Assembly (NCBI RefSeq): GCF_023898315.1
Contig: NC_064621.1
Coordinates: 125,277,521 to 125,341,520, forward strand
DNA from: Schistocerca nitens
Lineage: Eukaryota > Arthropoda > Insecta > Orthoptera > Acrididae
Direction: 5' to 3'
DNA: 64,000 bases
Shown: positions 24,091 through 34,341 of the stretch, piece after piece
Layout: every line of letters begins with the position of its first letter
Position numbering within the stretch: position 1 is the first letter of the stretch
The notes under the pieces: generated by a model
Database searches by the model: none
The model's input: only the letters and a program-made list of their open reading frames with translations
What the model was told of the DNA's origin: nothing
Translations under genes and position numbers: made by a program

Positions 24091-24376
24091 GCGATTTGAT
24101 GACATCTCGTGGAAATCGGGTTTTCTGCCGGATATCAGCGTCTTCCAAACACGATATTTCGAAGTCATTACTTGACGTCTTCATCAGGTGTTCCCTGAGA
24201 CTGGCTGCTCGCTGGACCCGGTCGCATATTTATGCCTGCCCGGTGCCTGGTGTTCTGTTTGCCGTTCCCTAGTCGGTCCGCGCCCGCGAGTCGCGCTATC
24301 CTGCCGCTCTAGGTGTTCCCTATTCCGTCCGCGCCCACTCTGGCCGTCTCCAACTACGGTCGTGGCCTCCTGGTGT
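24090..24376 (-). mobile_element. Penelope-like element, 3' part (detached)
   Basis: Shares the repeated block GTTCCCTATTCCGTCCGCGC with 28861-29040, next to a Penelope-like ORF on the same strand. It is best explained as that element's 3' region, cut off by the Jockey LINE at 24377-28860. Two block types alternate here (A at about 24261, B at about 24316), matching the B-A-B order on the other side. A hammerhead-like motif lies at 24131-24187. Confidence 0.65.
24131..24187 (-). ncRNA. Hammerhead-ribozyme-like motif (candidate)
   Basis: On the reverse strand: CTGATGA at 24187-24181; a 20-base insert that folds as GA.GTCA / TGAC.TC with one C-T mismatch (stem II); GAAA at 24160-24157; stem III arms ATATC (24157-24153) and GATAT (24136-24132); then C at 24131, giving an AUC cleavage triplet. 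Order and cores fit a type I hammerhead. Self-cleaving hammerheads are known in terminal repeats of Penelope-like elements, and the motif lies in the 3' region of one. Stem I pairing is not evident, so activity is unproven. Confidence 0.45.
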
Positions 24377-24377
24377 G

Positions 24378-25924
24378 AAGAGGCCACAGATATACCGGAA
24401 ACTGTACCGCCAGGCGTGACGAGAGCAGACGTCACCGTCCTGCCACGTGACGACACTATCGTAGAGGCCAACCTTGGCGACCTGCTCGAGGCGGTAGCCA
24501 CGGCAGCACCGCAGCCCTCAAGGAAGAGGCCGGCAGCAATAGAGGAGGACGCCTCCTCCACATTCTCTCAGTCTGCTTGCAGGAGAAGCCAGAAGCAGAA
24601 GATGGCAGACGACCCTGCCCCCACTGAGGCAGACCAGACACCAGAAGACGGGTTCACCGTCCCGAAGCGGCGGCACACTGCTCGGGCCAAAGGGCTCCAA
24701 ACAGTGCAGCCGCTCCCGACGACGAACTCATTCGTCGATGTCGACGAGCCAGGGGCCATGGAAGCCACTGAGCCACCCGAGAGGCGGGCACCCGCCCCAC
24801 CACCGATAACTGTCTCATGGACGGGCACTTACAAGTCCTTCCTTGATAAATTTCAGACAGTTGCGTCCGCTGCCAAGGTCAAATGTTCGGGCGAGACCTA
24901 TACCGGGTTTCGACCGCCACCATGGATGACTACCGCGCAGCCATGAAGATCATTGAGACCGACAAGCTACAGTGCTTTACACATAATGCGGAGCCCGTGA
25001 AGCAGCTGAAGGTGGTTTTCCGCCGCCTCCCGCTGAAAATGGAACCCTCGCACCTCAAAGAAGAACTGGCGGGGCTGGGCTACATGGCCAGCTCCGTGAC
25101 CATCATGAAATCGCCCAGGACGAGGCGACACATGCCTCTTTTCCTAGTTGTCCTCCCAGACAACTTCGAAAACCGAAAAATCTTCCAGCTGCAGATGGTG
25201 GCCCGAATTGGGGTGGAAGTGGAGCCGCTCAAGGCCAAGGGGAGGCGCGCCCAGTGCTTCTCCTGCCAGGGCCTTGACCACGTGGCTCGCTACTGCTCCG
25301 TGCCGGCCCGCTGTGTCAAGTGCGCCGACTCCCACCAGAGTCGGGACTGTACGAAGAAGAGAGAGGAGGCGCCAAAGTGCTGCAACTGTAGCGAGCCACA
25401 TGTGGCGAGCTACAGAGGCTGCGCTGCATCCCGCCGCCGCCCACGGCAGACCGGACGATCAGCACCCGCCAGGAAGGTGCAACCTGGCACCAGCTACGCC
25501 TCCGCCACCAAGGGGGTCCGCTGACGCCACCACGAGACGACAAGCGGCCTTCCCGCCACTTCCGCCACGGGACTCGAACGAGACCGCACCATCCACCGCG
25601 CCTGGCTCGTCAGCCCCACAGGCTGCCTCCCAGGCTGACCACCACCAGGGTGGACGACGCACTGCCCGTCCACTCAACACTCCCGCGCCGCAGGCTGCTG
25701 GGCGCGCGGTCCAGCGAACGGACGCGATGGCGACGCCTCGCCCGGCCGTCCCCGCGCCCGCCGCTGCGGCTGTACCTGCACCATCAACAGGACCACGAGC
25801 CGCAGACCTGGGAGCCTTTCTGGGCTCTCTCTCTGCCCTGCTCCAACAACTGCCCGTGCTAGTCACGGCAGTCACGGAGGCCCTCCAGGCTGCTACCGTC
25901 ACCATGAAGCCGCACCATGGATAA
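24378..25924 (+). pseudogene. Jockey LINE ORF1 (zinc-knuckle gag-like)
   Basis: RNA-binding protein of the LINE ribonucleoprotein. The N-terminal half (24378-24890) is low-complexity and acidic/proline-rich. The middle part shows a KVVFRRLPLKM block (RNA-binding-like) and three zinc knuckles: CFSCQGLDHVARYC, CVKCADSHQSRDC and CCNCSEPHVASYRGC. The C-terminus is Pro/Ala-rich. Frameshifts near 24895 and 25500 split it into three frames. The stop TAA at 25922-25924 overlaps the ORF2 start. Confidence 0.82.
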
Positions 25925-28683
25925 TCCACTCATCCATGGACTGACCGTTTGCGGCCTCAACGCAAACAGCCTGTTCCCCCAACAAGGTGAGTTTCGCCAG
26001 TTCATGCAGGACGAGGCCACTGACCACTGCCTGGTCGGCGAAACTCACCTTAAACCTGGGGTCCACGTGCGTGTAGCAAACTATGTTTACTACCGCAATG
26101 ACAGGCCAACAGCCGGCGGTGGCACCGCCATCTATGTACGTGCATCACTCAGGCACCACCAGGTGCAACTTCCGGACCTCGCAACCCTGGAAGCCACTGG
26201 GGTGACGGTCACCACGACAGCCGGGCAGATCGCGTTCGTGGCAGTATACAGGCCACCACGCGGACACCTCCAGGAGGCGGACGTCGACGCGCTGCTGACA
26301 GTTGGGGGGAGGGTGTTCATTGCGGGTGACTTCAATGCGAAGCACCCGGAATAGAACTCCCGCCTCACGAATGTCAGTGGCCGCCGACTTTCTCGCGCTG
26401 CCGCGAGGAACGGCGTCCTGATCCTGGGCCCACAGGAGCCCACAATTTACCCAGCCAGGGGACGGCCGGACGTGCTCGATGTCGCAGTCATAAAAGGCAT
26501 CGGGCACCACACGACCGCCTCCACACGGTGTGCACTGTCGTCAGACCACCTGCCGGTGGTCTTCGACATAGATGTCGCCGGAGCCACGCTGCCACCACGC
26601 CGACAGACGTACCGGCGCATGGACTGCGAGCGCTTCCAGGAGATAGTCCTGGAATCGATCGTGGACACACCCGATCCAGACGCAGTGGCTCTGAGCACTA
26701 TGGGACTCAACTGCTGAGGTCATTAGTCCCCTAGAACTTAGAACTAGTTAAACCTAACTAACTTAAGGACATCACAAACATCCATGCCCGAGGCAGGATT
26801 CGAACCTGCAACCGTAGCGGTCTTGCGGTTCCAGACTGCAGCGCCTTTAACCGCACGGCCACTTCGGCCGGCCCAGACGCAGTGGGCGCGGACGCCACTC
26901 TGCGTGTCCTCTCCCGCCAGCTACTGCACGCAGCCGACTCAGCCCCCCCCCCCCCCCCTCAACCTACCGCTTCCGATACGGGAAGCAATCAGGGAGAAGA
27001 ACAGGCTGTTCCGGGAGAGACATCAAAGCAGCGGCTGAGGTGCACAGGAACAGCGTGTGGTCGGCCTTCGTCGCCTCCCTCAACCCAGAGGACGGCAGCA
27101 TCTGGCGCACGGTGAAGTCGTTCCTGCGCCGACGACAGGCGCATACCACCAATACTGGTTGGGCAAGACGTTGTCTGCAGCCCAGACGGAAAAGCAGGTG
27201 TCCTGGCGGACCAATTCCAATCGTCATTCACCCCGGTGGACGACAATCTGGATGAAGAGCACATCCAGCGGGTAGCCGAGCAACTTCCAGTGTTCCTGGA
27301 GGCAAGGGACGACGGGGACGTCATCGAAGCCATCTCCGAGGCGGAGGTGGCCGCACAGCTGAAGGCGCTCAATACTAGGAAGGTCGGAGGCGCTGATGGG
27401 GTTACCAACCACCTGCTGAGGAACCTTCCAGCAGGGGCCCATCCGCTGCTGGCGGGTATCTTCAACCAGGTCCTTCGCTCGGGTGTCTACCCCTCTGTGT
27501 GGAAACATGCAGAGGTGGTGGCCATCCCCAAAGCGAACAAGGACCCGCGTGACGCTGCCAATTACAGACCCATCAGTCTGCTACCGGCCCTCTCCAAAGT
27601 GTTCAAGCGCCTCTACGCCAGGCGCCTGCTTCGCCACGTGACAGCAGAAGGAGTGATACTGGATGAGCAGTTCGGCTTCCGTAGGGGTCACTCCACGGTC
27701 CATCAGCTGATGCGGCTGGTGGAAGAGGCCATGCGCGCCCTGGAGACGCGGGGATACCTTGGGGCGGTGTTCCTCGGCGTCTCCAGGGCATTCGACTCCG
27801 TGTGGCACGACGGCCTCGTGTACAAACTTTTTGTGCACGGGGTCCCGACGTCGCACGGGGTCCTACTCCGGTCGTATCTGGCCGACAGGACTTTCCACGT
27901 CCGCACCGACCCATCCGTGCTGGAGTGCCGCAGGGGTCCGTTCTCGGCCCCCTGCTCTACTCCTTATTCACGGCCGACGCTCCGCGCGTGGCGCCGGTGA
28001 AGTTGGCACTCTACGCCGACGACACAGCGCTATTCGTGCGGAGTATGAAGGCAGTCGAGATGCGCCGCCTGCTCCAGCGTGGATGTGAGGCCCTTGGTGC
28101 GTGGTCGACCAAGTGGCGCCTGAAACAGAATACGGCGAAGAGCCAGGCAGTGGTGTTCACACGAAGACCACTGCCACCAGATCTTCCGCCAGTCACCGTC
28201 ATGGGAAGCCCCGTCCCATGAAGCCGCTACCTGGGAGTCATTCTCGACCAGAAGCTAACGTGGAAAGTCCACATCGAGGACGTCAGGGGCAGAGCAATAG
28301 GGCGCCTACGCGTTCTGTACCCTCTGCTCAACCCGTCGTCTGCCTTGCCTCCCCACCACGGCATCACGCTGCACCTGGCGCTGGTTCGTCCAGTGCTGGA
28401 ATATGCGGCCGTGGTCTGGGGCAACGCAGCCGACACACACATCAACAAGCTGCAGAGGGTGCAGAACAGGGCGCTCAAGCTCGCTCTGCGCCTACCGAGG
28501 CTCTATTCGGCCGCTCGGCTACACCGCCAAACCGGCATCCCCTTCCTCCGCGACCGATTTAAACAATCGGCGCGGCTCTTCTATGATCGGACTGTACAGT
28601 CCGACAATAGGTTCATTAGGGACTTGGGCCATCCTATTCACCACAGGCCAACGACGCGTTGGCCTTACCTGTTACGAGGTTAA
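25917..28683 (+). pseudogene. Jockey LINE ORF2 (endonuclease-RT), SINE-interrupted
   Basis: Start ATG at 25917 overlaps the ORF1 stop (ATGGATAA). The APE-type endonuclease shows GLNANSL, GETHL, GDFNAKH and SDHLPV. A TAG at 26352-26354 breaks it, and a SINE at 26689-26872 interrupts the linker. The RT has NYRPISLLPALSK, FGFRRGHST, SRAFDSVWHDGL, GVPQGSVLGPLL and catalytic YADD, with frameshifts near 26960-27180 and 27950. A TGA at 28219-28221 sits where Trp is usual before RYLGV. The C-terminus IPFLRDRFKQSARLFYDR is typical of the Jockey clade. Not functional. Confidence 0.88.
26689..26872 (-). mobile_element. Class II tRNA-derived SINE inside Jockey ORF2
   Basis: Reverse-strand SINE with perfect 13-bp duplications CCAGACGCAGTGG at 26676-26688 and 26873-26885. 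Removing the SINE and one duplication restores the LINE frame across the site (the GTG codon at 26685 meets the one at 26882). It lacks the last few bases of the usual 3' end. Confidence 0.93.
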
Positions 28684-28860
28684 TATCTCGTGGCAGAGTG
28701 AGGACAACTCCACCCCAGGAAACACCTCAGGCCAATCCGTACCGTGAGGAAGCCACTCCACAGATGCAGGATTATGCAGGAACAGCAGTGTATGCTTAGC
28801 CTGCTCCCAACACGGGTCAGGGCAGACCCGTATGGATAAGTGACAGTGACAGTGACAGTG

Positions 28861-29728
28861 GACGTTCCCTATTCCGTCCGCGCCCGCTCTGGCCGCCTCC
28901 ATCTGCGTTCGTGGCCTTCTGGTGTTCCCTTTTCGGTCCGCGCCCGCGAATGGCTCTCCCCTGCCCCTCTGGACGTTCCCTATTCCGTCCGCGCCCGCTC
29001 TGGCCGCCTCCTACTGCGGCTGAGGCTACTTGGTTCGTGCCCGCAGTGTGCGAATGTCTGAGGCTCGTTGTTGGTGTTGGAAATATATTTTCTCCGGTAT
29101 TGCTTCAGCAGTTGAAATGCCGGGTTCCATGCAGTGCTTAGCTGGTATCCTGCTTCCCGGTTAATCAGGTTTTGTGCCATCTTTATCTCTATAGATTCAG
29201 TGATGACATTATCCCAGAACCTGGGGGTCTGGACCATGACCTTCTCATAATCCATGGAATGTTCCACCTCTAGGCAGTGTTCAGCTATTGCTGATTTTGT
29301 GGCCTGCCTTAGACTGGTATGTCGCTGGTGTTCCTTACATCTGATTTCCACCGTTCTAGTCGTTTGGCCAATGTAGGACATACCGCATTTACAAGGAATA
29401 TTGTAAATGCCAGGCTTCCTTAATCCCAGGTCATCTTTGACTGTTCCAAGTAAAGCCCTGATTTTGCTAGGTGGACAGAAGACAATCTTGATGTTATGTT
29501 TCATTAGTATTCTGCTGATCTTGGCAGAAACAGGCCCGGCATATGGTAAAAATGCCAGCTTCTTGATTTCTTCTTCTTGCTCGTTCTCCGGTGTATCCTG
29601 ACGTCTGGTGGCATGTAGAGCTCTGCGGATGGCCCTGGATGAGAATCCGTTGTTAGCAAACACTTTTTGTAGATGTTCAAGTTCCCCTGCCAGGCTGTCA
29701 GAGTCAGACAGTGTCTTCGCTCGGTGTC
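28861..29728 (-). mobile_element. Penelope-like element, coding part
   Basis: Reverse-strand fragment with a GIY-YIG endonuclease frame and, at its 3' side (28861-29040), the B-A-B array of GTTCCCT... blocks. On its 5' side it stops abruptly at about 29728, where a mariner remnant begins. The RT domain that should precede the endonuclease is missing. Its 3' continuation is at 24090-24376. Confidence 0.8.
28980..29728 (-). pseudogene. Penelope-like GIY-YIG endonuclease, 5'-truncated
   Basis: C-terminal domain of a Penelope-like polyprotein. GIY-YIG nucleases nick DNA and here would prime reverse transcription. Numbering from the first in-frame start-like codon (29663): GIY at 85-87, a CKC pair at 91-93 (Cys pairs between GIY and YIG are a Penelope feature), YIG at 97-99, an R..EH block near 108-113, and a TESIEI block near 153-158 giving the acidic residue. 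The frame is open from 29728 to 28980 without stops, so the fragment is well preserved although the RT is absent. Confidence 0.85.
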
Positions 29729-29962
29729 AAACAAATCAGTAACAGCTTGCACTGTACATGATTGAGCATTGTCCTGCAAAATGATGGTCAGGTCCTTCAG
29801 AACGTGTCATCACTTCTGTCTCTAAGCCGTTCATTTTTGGAACACAACCTACGACCAGCTTAGAGACAGAAGTGATGAAACTTTCTGAAGGACTTGACCA
29901 TCATATAGCAGGTCATTGCTCAAGCACGTACATTGCAAGCTGTTACTGATTTGTTTGACTGA
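29725..29962. repeat. Large imperfect palindrome
   Basis: Arms at about 29725-29828 and 29858-29962, roughly 85-90% complementary, with a spacer of about 30 bases. Both arms derive from the same mariner transposase segment. Confidence 0.85.
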
Positions 29963-30295
29963 TGGGGCTGCTAAGTGCTATACCACCTACTGCACTCCCC
30001 TGACTTCAGCCCTCGTAAGTTCAACTCGATTTCTAAACTGAAGGAAACACTTCACGGCATGCGCTTCAGAACTGCTACAATTTCGTCGGGAAATTGACCG
30101 CGTCATTCAAACTGTCAACACAACTGTGACTCCTAAGAGTATCCTACGACTTTCACATCGCCAGCAACGGGTTATACACAATGCTGGTGACTACTTTGAA
30201 GGTCAGCAAAACTTTGAAACACGTATCTATTTAGTACGAGCTGTAAATAAACAGTTGCCACTATTTAAGTTCCAACCCTCCTATGAAAGATGAAG
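29725..30295 (+). pseudogene. Mariner transposase remnant with inverted duplication
   Basis: On the + strand from about 29885: a degraded second-Asp block (QAVTDLFD), then SPDFSP, KLKETLHGMRF, TVTPKSIL and AGDYFEGQ, i.e. the C-terminal half of a mariner-like transposase. The segment around the second-Asp block occurs a second time in reverse at 29725-29828, where it reads LQDNAQS...QAVTDLFD on the - strand. Stops and frameshifts are frequent. Confidence 0.7.
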
Positions 30296-30897
30296 TCTGT
30301 TCAAATTTCAGGCCAGTCACATAAGAGCGGCGCTAGTAACGCCGCTATGAGGATGACAACCAGGCTTGCTTTAAATAAACGCTGTAACGGGTATGAGCGT
30401 TACTTATCTTTAAGATGGGACGTGATGAGTTGATGTTAGTCAAGAAACCAATTATGGTGAGAAAGAGACTATTGTCTGCACTTCACTGAGTTTGAGTGAC
30501 GTGTAATAGGGCTCCGAGAAGCTGGATGTTACTTCTGCGATACCACAGAAAGACTTGTTAGGAATGTATCCGCCCACTGTACATGCTTTCTGGCAGCGGT
30601 GATCACGAGAATGTACAGTCGCAAGAAGACCGGGCTCCAGACAGCCCCATAGCTCTACTAAGAGAGAAAACCATATTGTTCGGCGTATGGCTCTGGCCCA
30701 TGGTGATGCATCTTCAGCAGCAGTCTGAGGAGCAGTTGGAACCACAGTGACACAACAAACTGCACTAATGGCCATTAAAATTGCTACACCGAGAGGAAAT
30801 GCAGATGATAAACGGGTACTCATTGGACAAATATATTATACTAGAACAGACATGTGATTACATTTTCACGCAATTTGGGTGCATAGATCCTGAGAAA

Positions 30898-31880
30898 TCA
30901 GTACCCAGAACAACCATCTCTGGCCGTAATAACGGCCTTGATACGCCTGGGCATTGACTCAAACAGAGCTTGGATGGCGTGTACAGGTACAGCTGCTCAT
31001 GCCTCATGCAGCTACAACACGATACCACAGTTCATCAAGAGTAGTGACTGGCGTATTGTGACGAGCCAGTTGCACAGCCACCATTGTTTTCACTAGGTGA
31101 GAGATCTGGAAAATGTGTTGGCCAGGGCAGCAGTCGAACATTTTCTGTATCCAGAAATGCCCGTACAGGACCTGCAACATGCGATCGTGCACTATCCTGC
31201 TGAAATGTAGGGTTTCGCAGGGATCGAATGAAGGGTAGAGCCACGGGTCGTAACACATCTGAAATGTAACGTCCACTGTTCAAAGTGCCGTCAATGCGAA
31301 CAAGAGGTGACCGAGACGTGTAACCAATGGCACCCCATACCATCACGCCGGGTGATACGCCAGTATGGCGATGACGAATACACGCTTCCAATGTACGTTC
31401 ACCGCGATGCCGCCAAACACGGGTGCGACCATCATGATGCTGTAAACAGAACCTTGATTAATCCGAAAAAATGACGTGTTGCCATTCGTGCACCCAGGTT
31501 CGTCGTTGAGTACACCGTCGCAGGCGCTCCTGTCTGTGATGCAGCGTCAAGGGTAACCGCAGCCGTGATCTCCGAGCTGATAGTCCATGCTGCTGCAAAC
31601 ATCGTCGAACTGTTCGTGCAGATGGTTGTTGTCTTACTCAGGGATCGAGGCGTGGCTGCACGATCCGTTACAGACATGCGGATAAGATGCCTGTCATCTC
31701 GACTGCTAGTTATACGAGGCCGTTGGGATCCAGCACGGCGTTCCGTATTAGCCTCCTGAACTCACTGATTCCATATTCTGCTAACAGTCATTGGATCTCG
31801 ACCAACGCGAGCAGCAATGTCGCGATACGATAAACCGCAATGGCTACAATCCGACGGAAACGTGATGGCATGCATTTCTC
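30898..31880 (-). pseudogene. Tc1-A transposase, copy 1, inactivated
   Basis: Tc1 transposase with several breaks. The first-Asp block reads FSD then a TAA where Glu is usual. GVMVWGAIGY and a FQQDSARSHV block (second Asp) are readable. The third block is LSPSENNGG: Ile of the usual PIEN has become Ser, and about eight bases after AAC are missing relative to the family pattern, shifting the frame. The C-terminus (DELWYRV, ITARDGC) is readable in the shifted frame. It shares the third-block lesion with copy 2. Confidence 0.85.
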
Positions 31881-31922
31881 CTCCTTACACGAGGCATCAC
31901 AACAACGTTTCACCAGGCAACG

Positions 31923-32120
31923 GACGGTGTGGCCTAGCGGTTCTTGGCGATTCAGTCTGGAACCGCGCGACCGCCACGGTCGCGGGTTCGAATCCTGCCT
32001 CGGACATGGATGTGTGTGATGTCCTTAGGTTAGTTAGGTTTAAGTAGTTCTAAGTTCTACGGGACTGATGACCTCAGATGTTAAGTCCCATAGTGCTCAG
32101 AGCCATTTGAACCATTTTGA
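31923..32120 (+). mobile_element. Class II tRNA-derived SINE inside Tc1-A
   Basis: Head with the variable-arm hairpin GACCG-CCA-CGGTC, B box GGTTCGAATCC and tail AGAGCCATTTGAACCA. Perfect 11-bp duplications ACCAGGCAACG lie at 31912-31922 and 32121-32131. Confidence 0.93.
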
Positions 32121-33045
32121 ACCAGGCAACGCCGCTCAACTGCTGTTTGTGTATGAGAAACCGGTTGGAAACTTCCCTCATGCCAGCACGTTGTCGTCAT
32201 CGGCGCCAACCTTGTGTGAATGCTCTGAAAAGCTAAGCACTTGCATATCACAGTATCTTCTTCCTGTCGGTTAAATTTCGGGTCTGTAGCACGTCATCTT
32301 CGTGGTGTAGCAATTTTAATGGCCAGTAGCGTATTAAAAATCGGTTACTTCAAGGACAGCTCGGAGGCAGAGACAGACGCCCTACAGCGTGCATTCCAAA
32401 CCACACTGATCTGCGACTTCAGTGATGTCCAGTTAGAGCTCATTGTGGGGGAGGGTGGAGGTCTCTTGTGATTTCTGATAAAAGGTGGTTCTGTCTCGGT
32501 ACCAGCGATGGCCGTGTGTTTCGTTGGAAGGAGATCAGTTGCGGGCCTGTAACTAACATGTCTGTGTGTGAGACACAACACAGACCAACACCTGGGATTA
32601 TGGTCTGGGGCGCGACTTCTTATGAGAGCAGTAGCGCTCTGGTGGGTACCCCACACGCTCCGTATAAAAATTTGCCCGCCTCTGTGGTGATTCGACCTGT
32701 AGTGCTGTCTTTCAAGAACAACAATGCAGGGGGTGTTTTAGACCTGGATAACGGTCGCCCACAAACTGCTGTTGAAACCCAACATTCTCTACAGAGTATT
32801 TATATGTTGTCTTGGCCTGCTCCGTCACCAGATCTGTCGCCAATCGATTACGTATAGGACATTATGAGGCGACAGCTCCAGCGTCTTCCACAACTAGCAT
32901 TAACCTTCCCTATATTGACTGACCAACTGGAACATACATGGAACTCCATCCCATAAACCGACATCCGGGACCTATACAACACAATGCATGCACGTTTGCA
33001 CGCTTGCATTCAGTATTCTAGCAGCTACACCCGTCATTAATGTAC

Positions 33046-33816
33046 CAGCATTTCACATTTCCAACTAATTACCTCGCGCTTGAGTTAACCTGCAATCTTG
33101 CGATGTTAGTCACTTGAACGTGTTACGTACACAAATGTATTTCCGGAATAGCATTATTCTACATTAATCTCTTTTACGTTTTGCGATTTTTTTCCATCAG
33201 TGAAATTTTGTATTTGGATGACCCTTCAACACAAATGGCGGTGGACTGTTGATAATTCAGAGATGTCAGCTCAGATACTTCCTACCTTGTAAAGACTTCA
33301 CTGTAGTTTTTGGAGTCGACGCTCTGTTAATCCGGTAATAACACTGAGATACTGCTATAATGGTGAAGACGATTTCGTCGATTTCCAAAAACGCAGAGAA
33401 ACTGAAAGTAAATAATTATTGCAGCTAGGACGCGCTTCTCCTTAGCAGAAAACACTGCAAACTGAACCTGAACTGTTTCGAAAGGTGCGTGGCGGAGAAT
33501 GTTGGATTAAAATTACGAACACGCAGTTCAGTCCACTAGAGCTCGACGTGCTTCACAACTCTGATATTCAACATCTCTCTTTCAGTCCATAATGATTATG
33601 CAATTTGTTCGTTTTGCTGAATGAGTTAGTTACGATGAGCTCTCTTAGCCTTGTAATTGCGGATTATACAAAATTCGATGTCTCTTGGCTTTCTTCTTCC
33701 TTCTGTCGATTTGTGCAACGAATCTTCTAACATCTTCTTGTTTGACTCTCTTTATTCTTCTGTTGCCATCTACTCTTGCGCTTCCTCTTCTGCGTCTATC
33801 TACTAAGTTTTCCTCT
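33046..33816. other. No gene recognised
   Basis: AT-rich, short frames only, no recognisable domain or repeat. Confidence 0.5.
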
Positions 33817-33828
33817 CAGAATGTAACG

Positions 33829-34008
33829 GCCAGCCGCTGTAGACAAGCGGTTCTAGGCGCTTCAGTCCGGAACCGCGCGACCGCTACGGTCGGAGGTACG
33901 AATCCTGCCTCGGGCACGGATGAGTGTGATGTCCTTAGGTTAGTTAGGTTTAAGTAGTTCTAAGTTCTAGAGGACTGATGACCACAGAGTGCTCAGAGCC
34001 ATTTGAAC
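33829..34008 (+). mobile_element. Class II tRNA-derived SINE
   Basis: GCCAGCCG head, hairpin GACCG-CTA-CGGTC, B box with one change (AGGTACGAATCC), tail AGAGCCATTTGAAC. Perfect 12-bp duplications CAGAATGTAACG at 33817-33828 and 34009-34020. About 14 bases before the tail motif are deleted. Confidence 0.92.
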
Positions 34009-34020
34009 CAGAATGTAACG

Positions 34021-34329
34021 AACAGTAGTAACAGTAATGCACCAATGACCTTCAACAGCTTTCCACGTTCGACTCGCATTTCCTCGCACATAACAACGTC
34101 CGCACACTCTAAACTACCGATTATGTCTCCTTCCGAACACCAACTCCATCCAGCACTGACGGACTTTTTCCCGAGTATTACTGAACTCGCAGTCGAGCGT
34201 CTCTAGTCATATGAAAACCATCTCGAATCTCCTCTAGCCCTTGAGTCTCCTTTCTTCCGTAAAAAATTCATACGTACGTTACACTCTACCATGCTACCAT
34301 GCCGAACTTGTTGAAATGTAAGTGCAGGA
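34021..34329. other. No gene recognised
   Basis: Short AT-balanced stretch up to the target duplication of the reverse RTE-like LINE. Nothing identified. Confidence 0.5.
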
Positions 34330-34341
34330 TATTAAAACCGT

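Larger units (their letters stand above)
24377..28860 (+). mobile_element. Jockey-clade LINE inserted in the Penelope-like element
   Basis: Two-ORF LINE of about 4.3 kb without its SINE. It ends in a TGACAG-repeat tail at 28839-28860. A similar 58-base B block of the Penelope-like repeat lies on each side, so the element interrupts that repeat array. No short perfect target duplication can be separated from the array repeats. ORF1 encodes a zinc-knuckle protein; ORF2 encodes endonuclease and RT. Its GC content is far higher than its surroundings. Confidence 0.85.
30763..32331 (-). mobile_element. Tc1-A element, copy 1 (with SINE)
   Basis: TIR core GGCCATTAAAATTGCTACACC at the left end and its complement at the right end. 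TA follows at 32332-32333, while the left flank reads TG, apparently a mutated TA. It carries a reverse-strand Tc1 transposase and a SINE at 31923-32120. Without the SINE and its duplication it is about 1.36 kb, the same size class as copy 2 at 47450-48847. Confidence 0.88.
30400..33045 (+). pseudogene. Tc1-B transposase, split by Tc1-A
   Basis: Two blocks of one Tc1-like transposase. 30400-30762 gives the DNA-binding half (VIGLREAG, RKKTGLQ, close to GRP-linker motifs of the family). 32332-33045 gives the catalytic half: ISDKRW (first Asp), PGIMVWGATSY, a DNGRPQTAV block (second Asp) and SPDLSPID, where the family normally has SPIE (Glu to Asp). A C-terminal HARLHACIQ block follows. Between them sits the complete Tc1-A element. 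Several stops and frameshifts. Element ends not defined. Confidence 0.75.

Noticed and set aside
24184-26710. Multiple long reverse-strand frames opposite the Jockey LINE
   Set aside because: High-GC shadow frames of ORF1 and ORF2.
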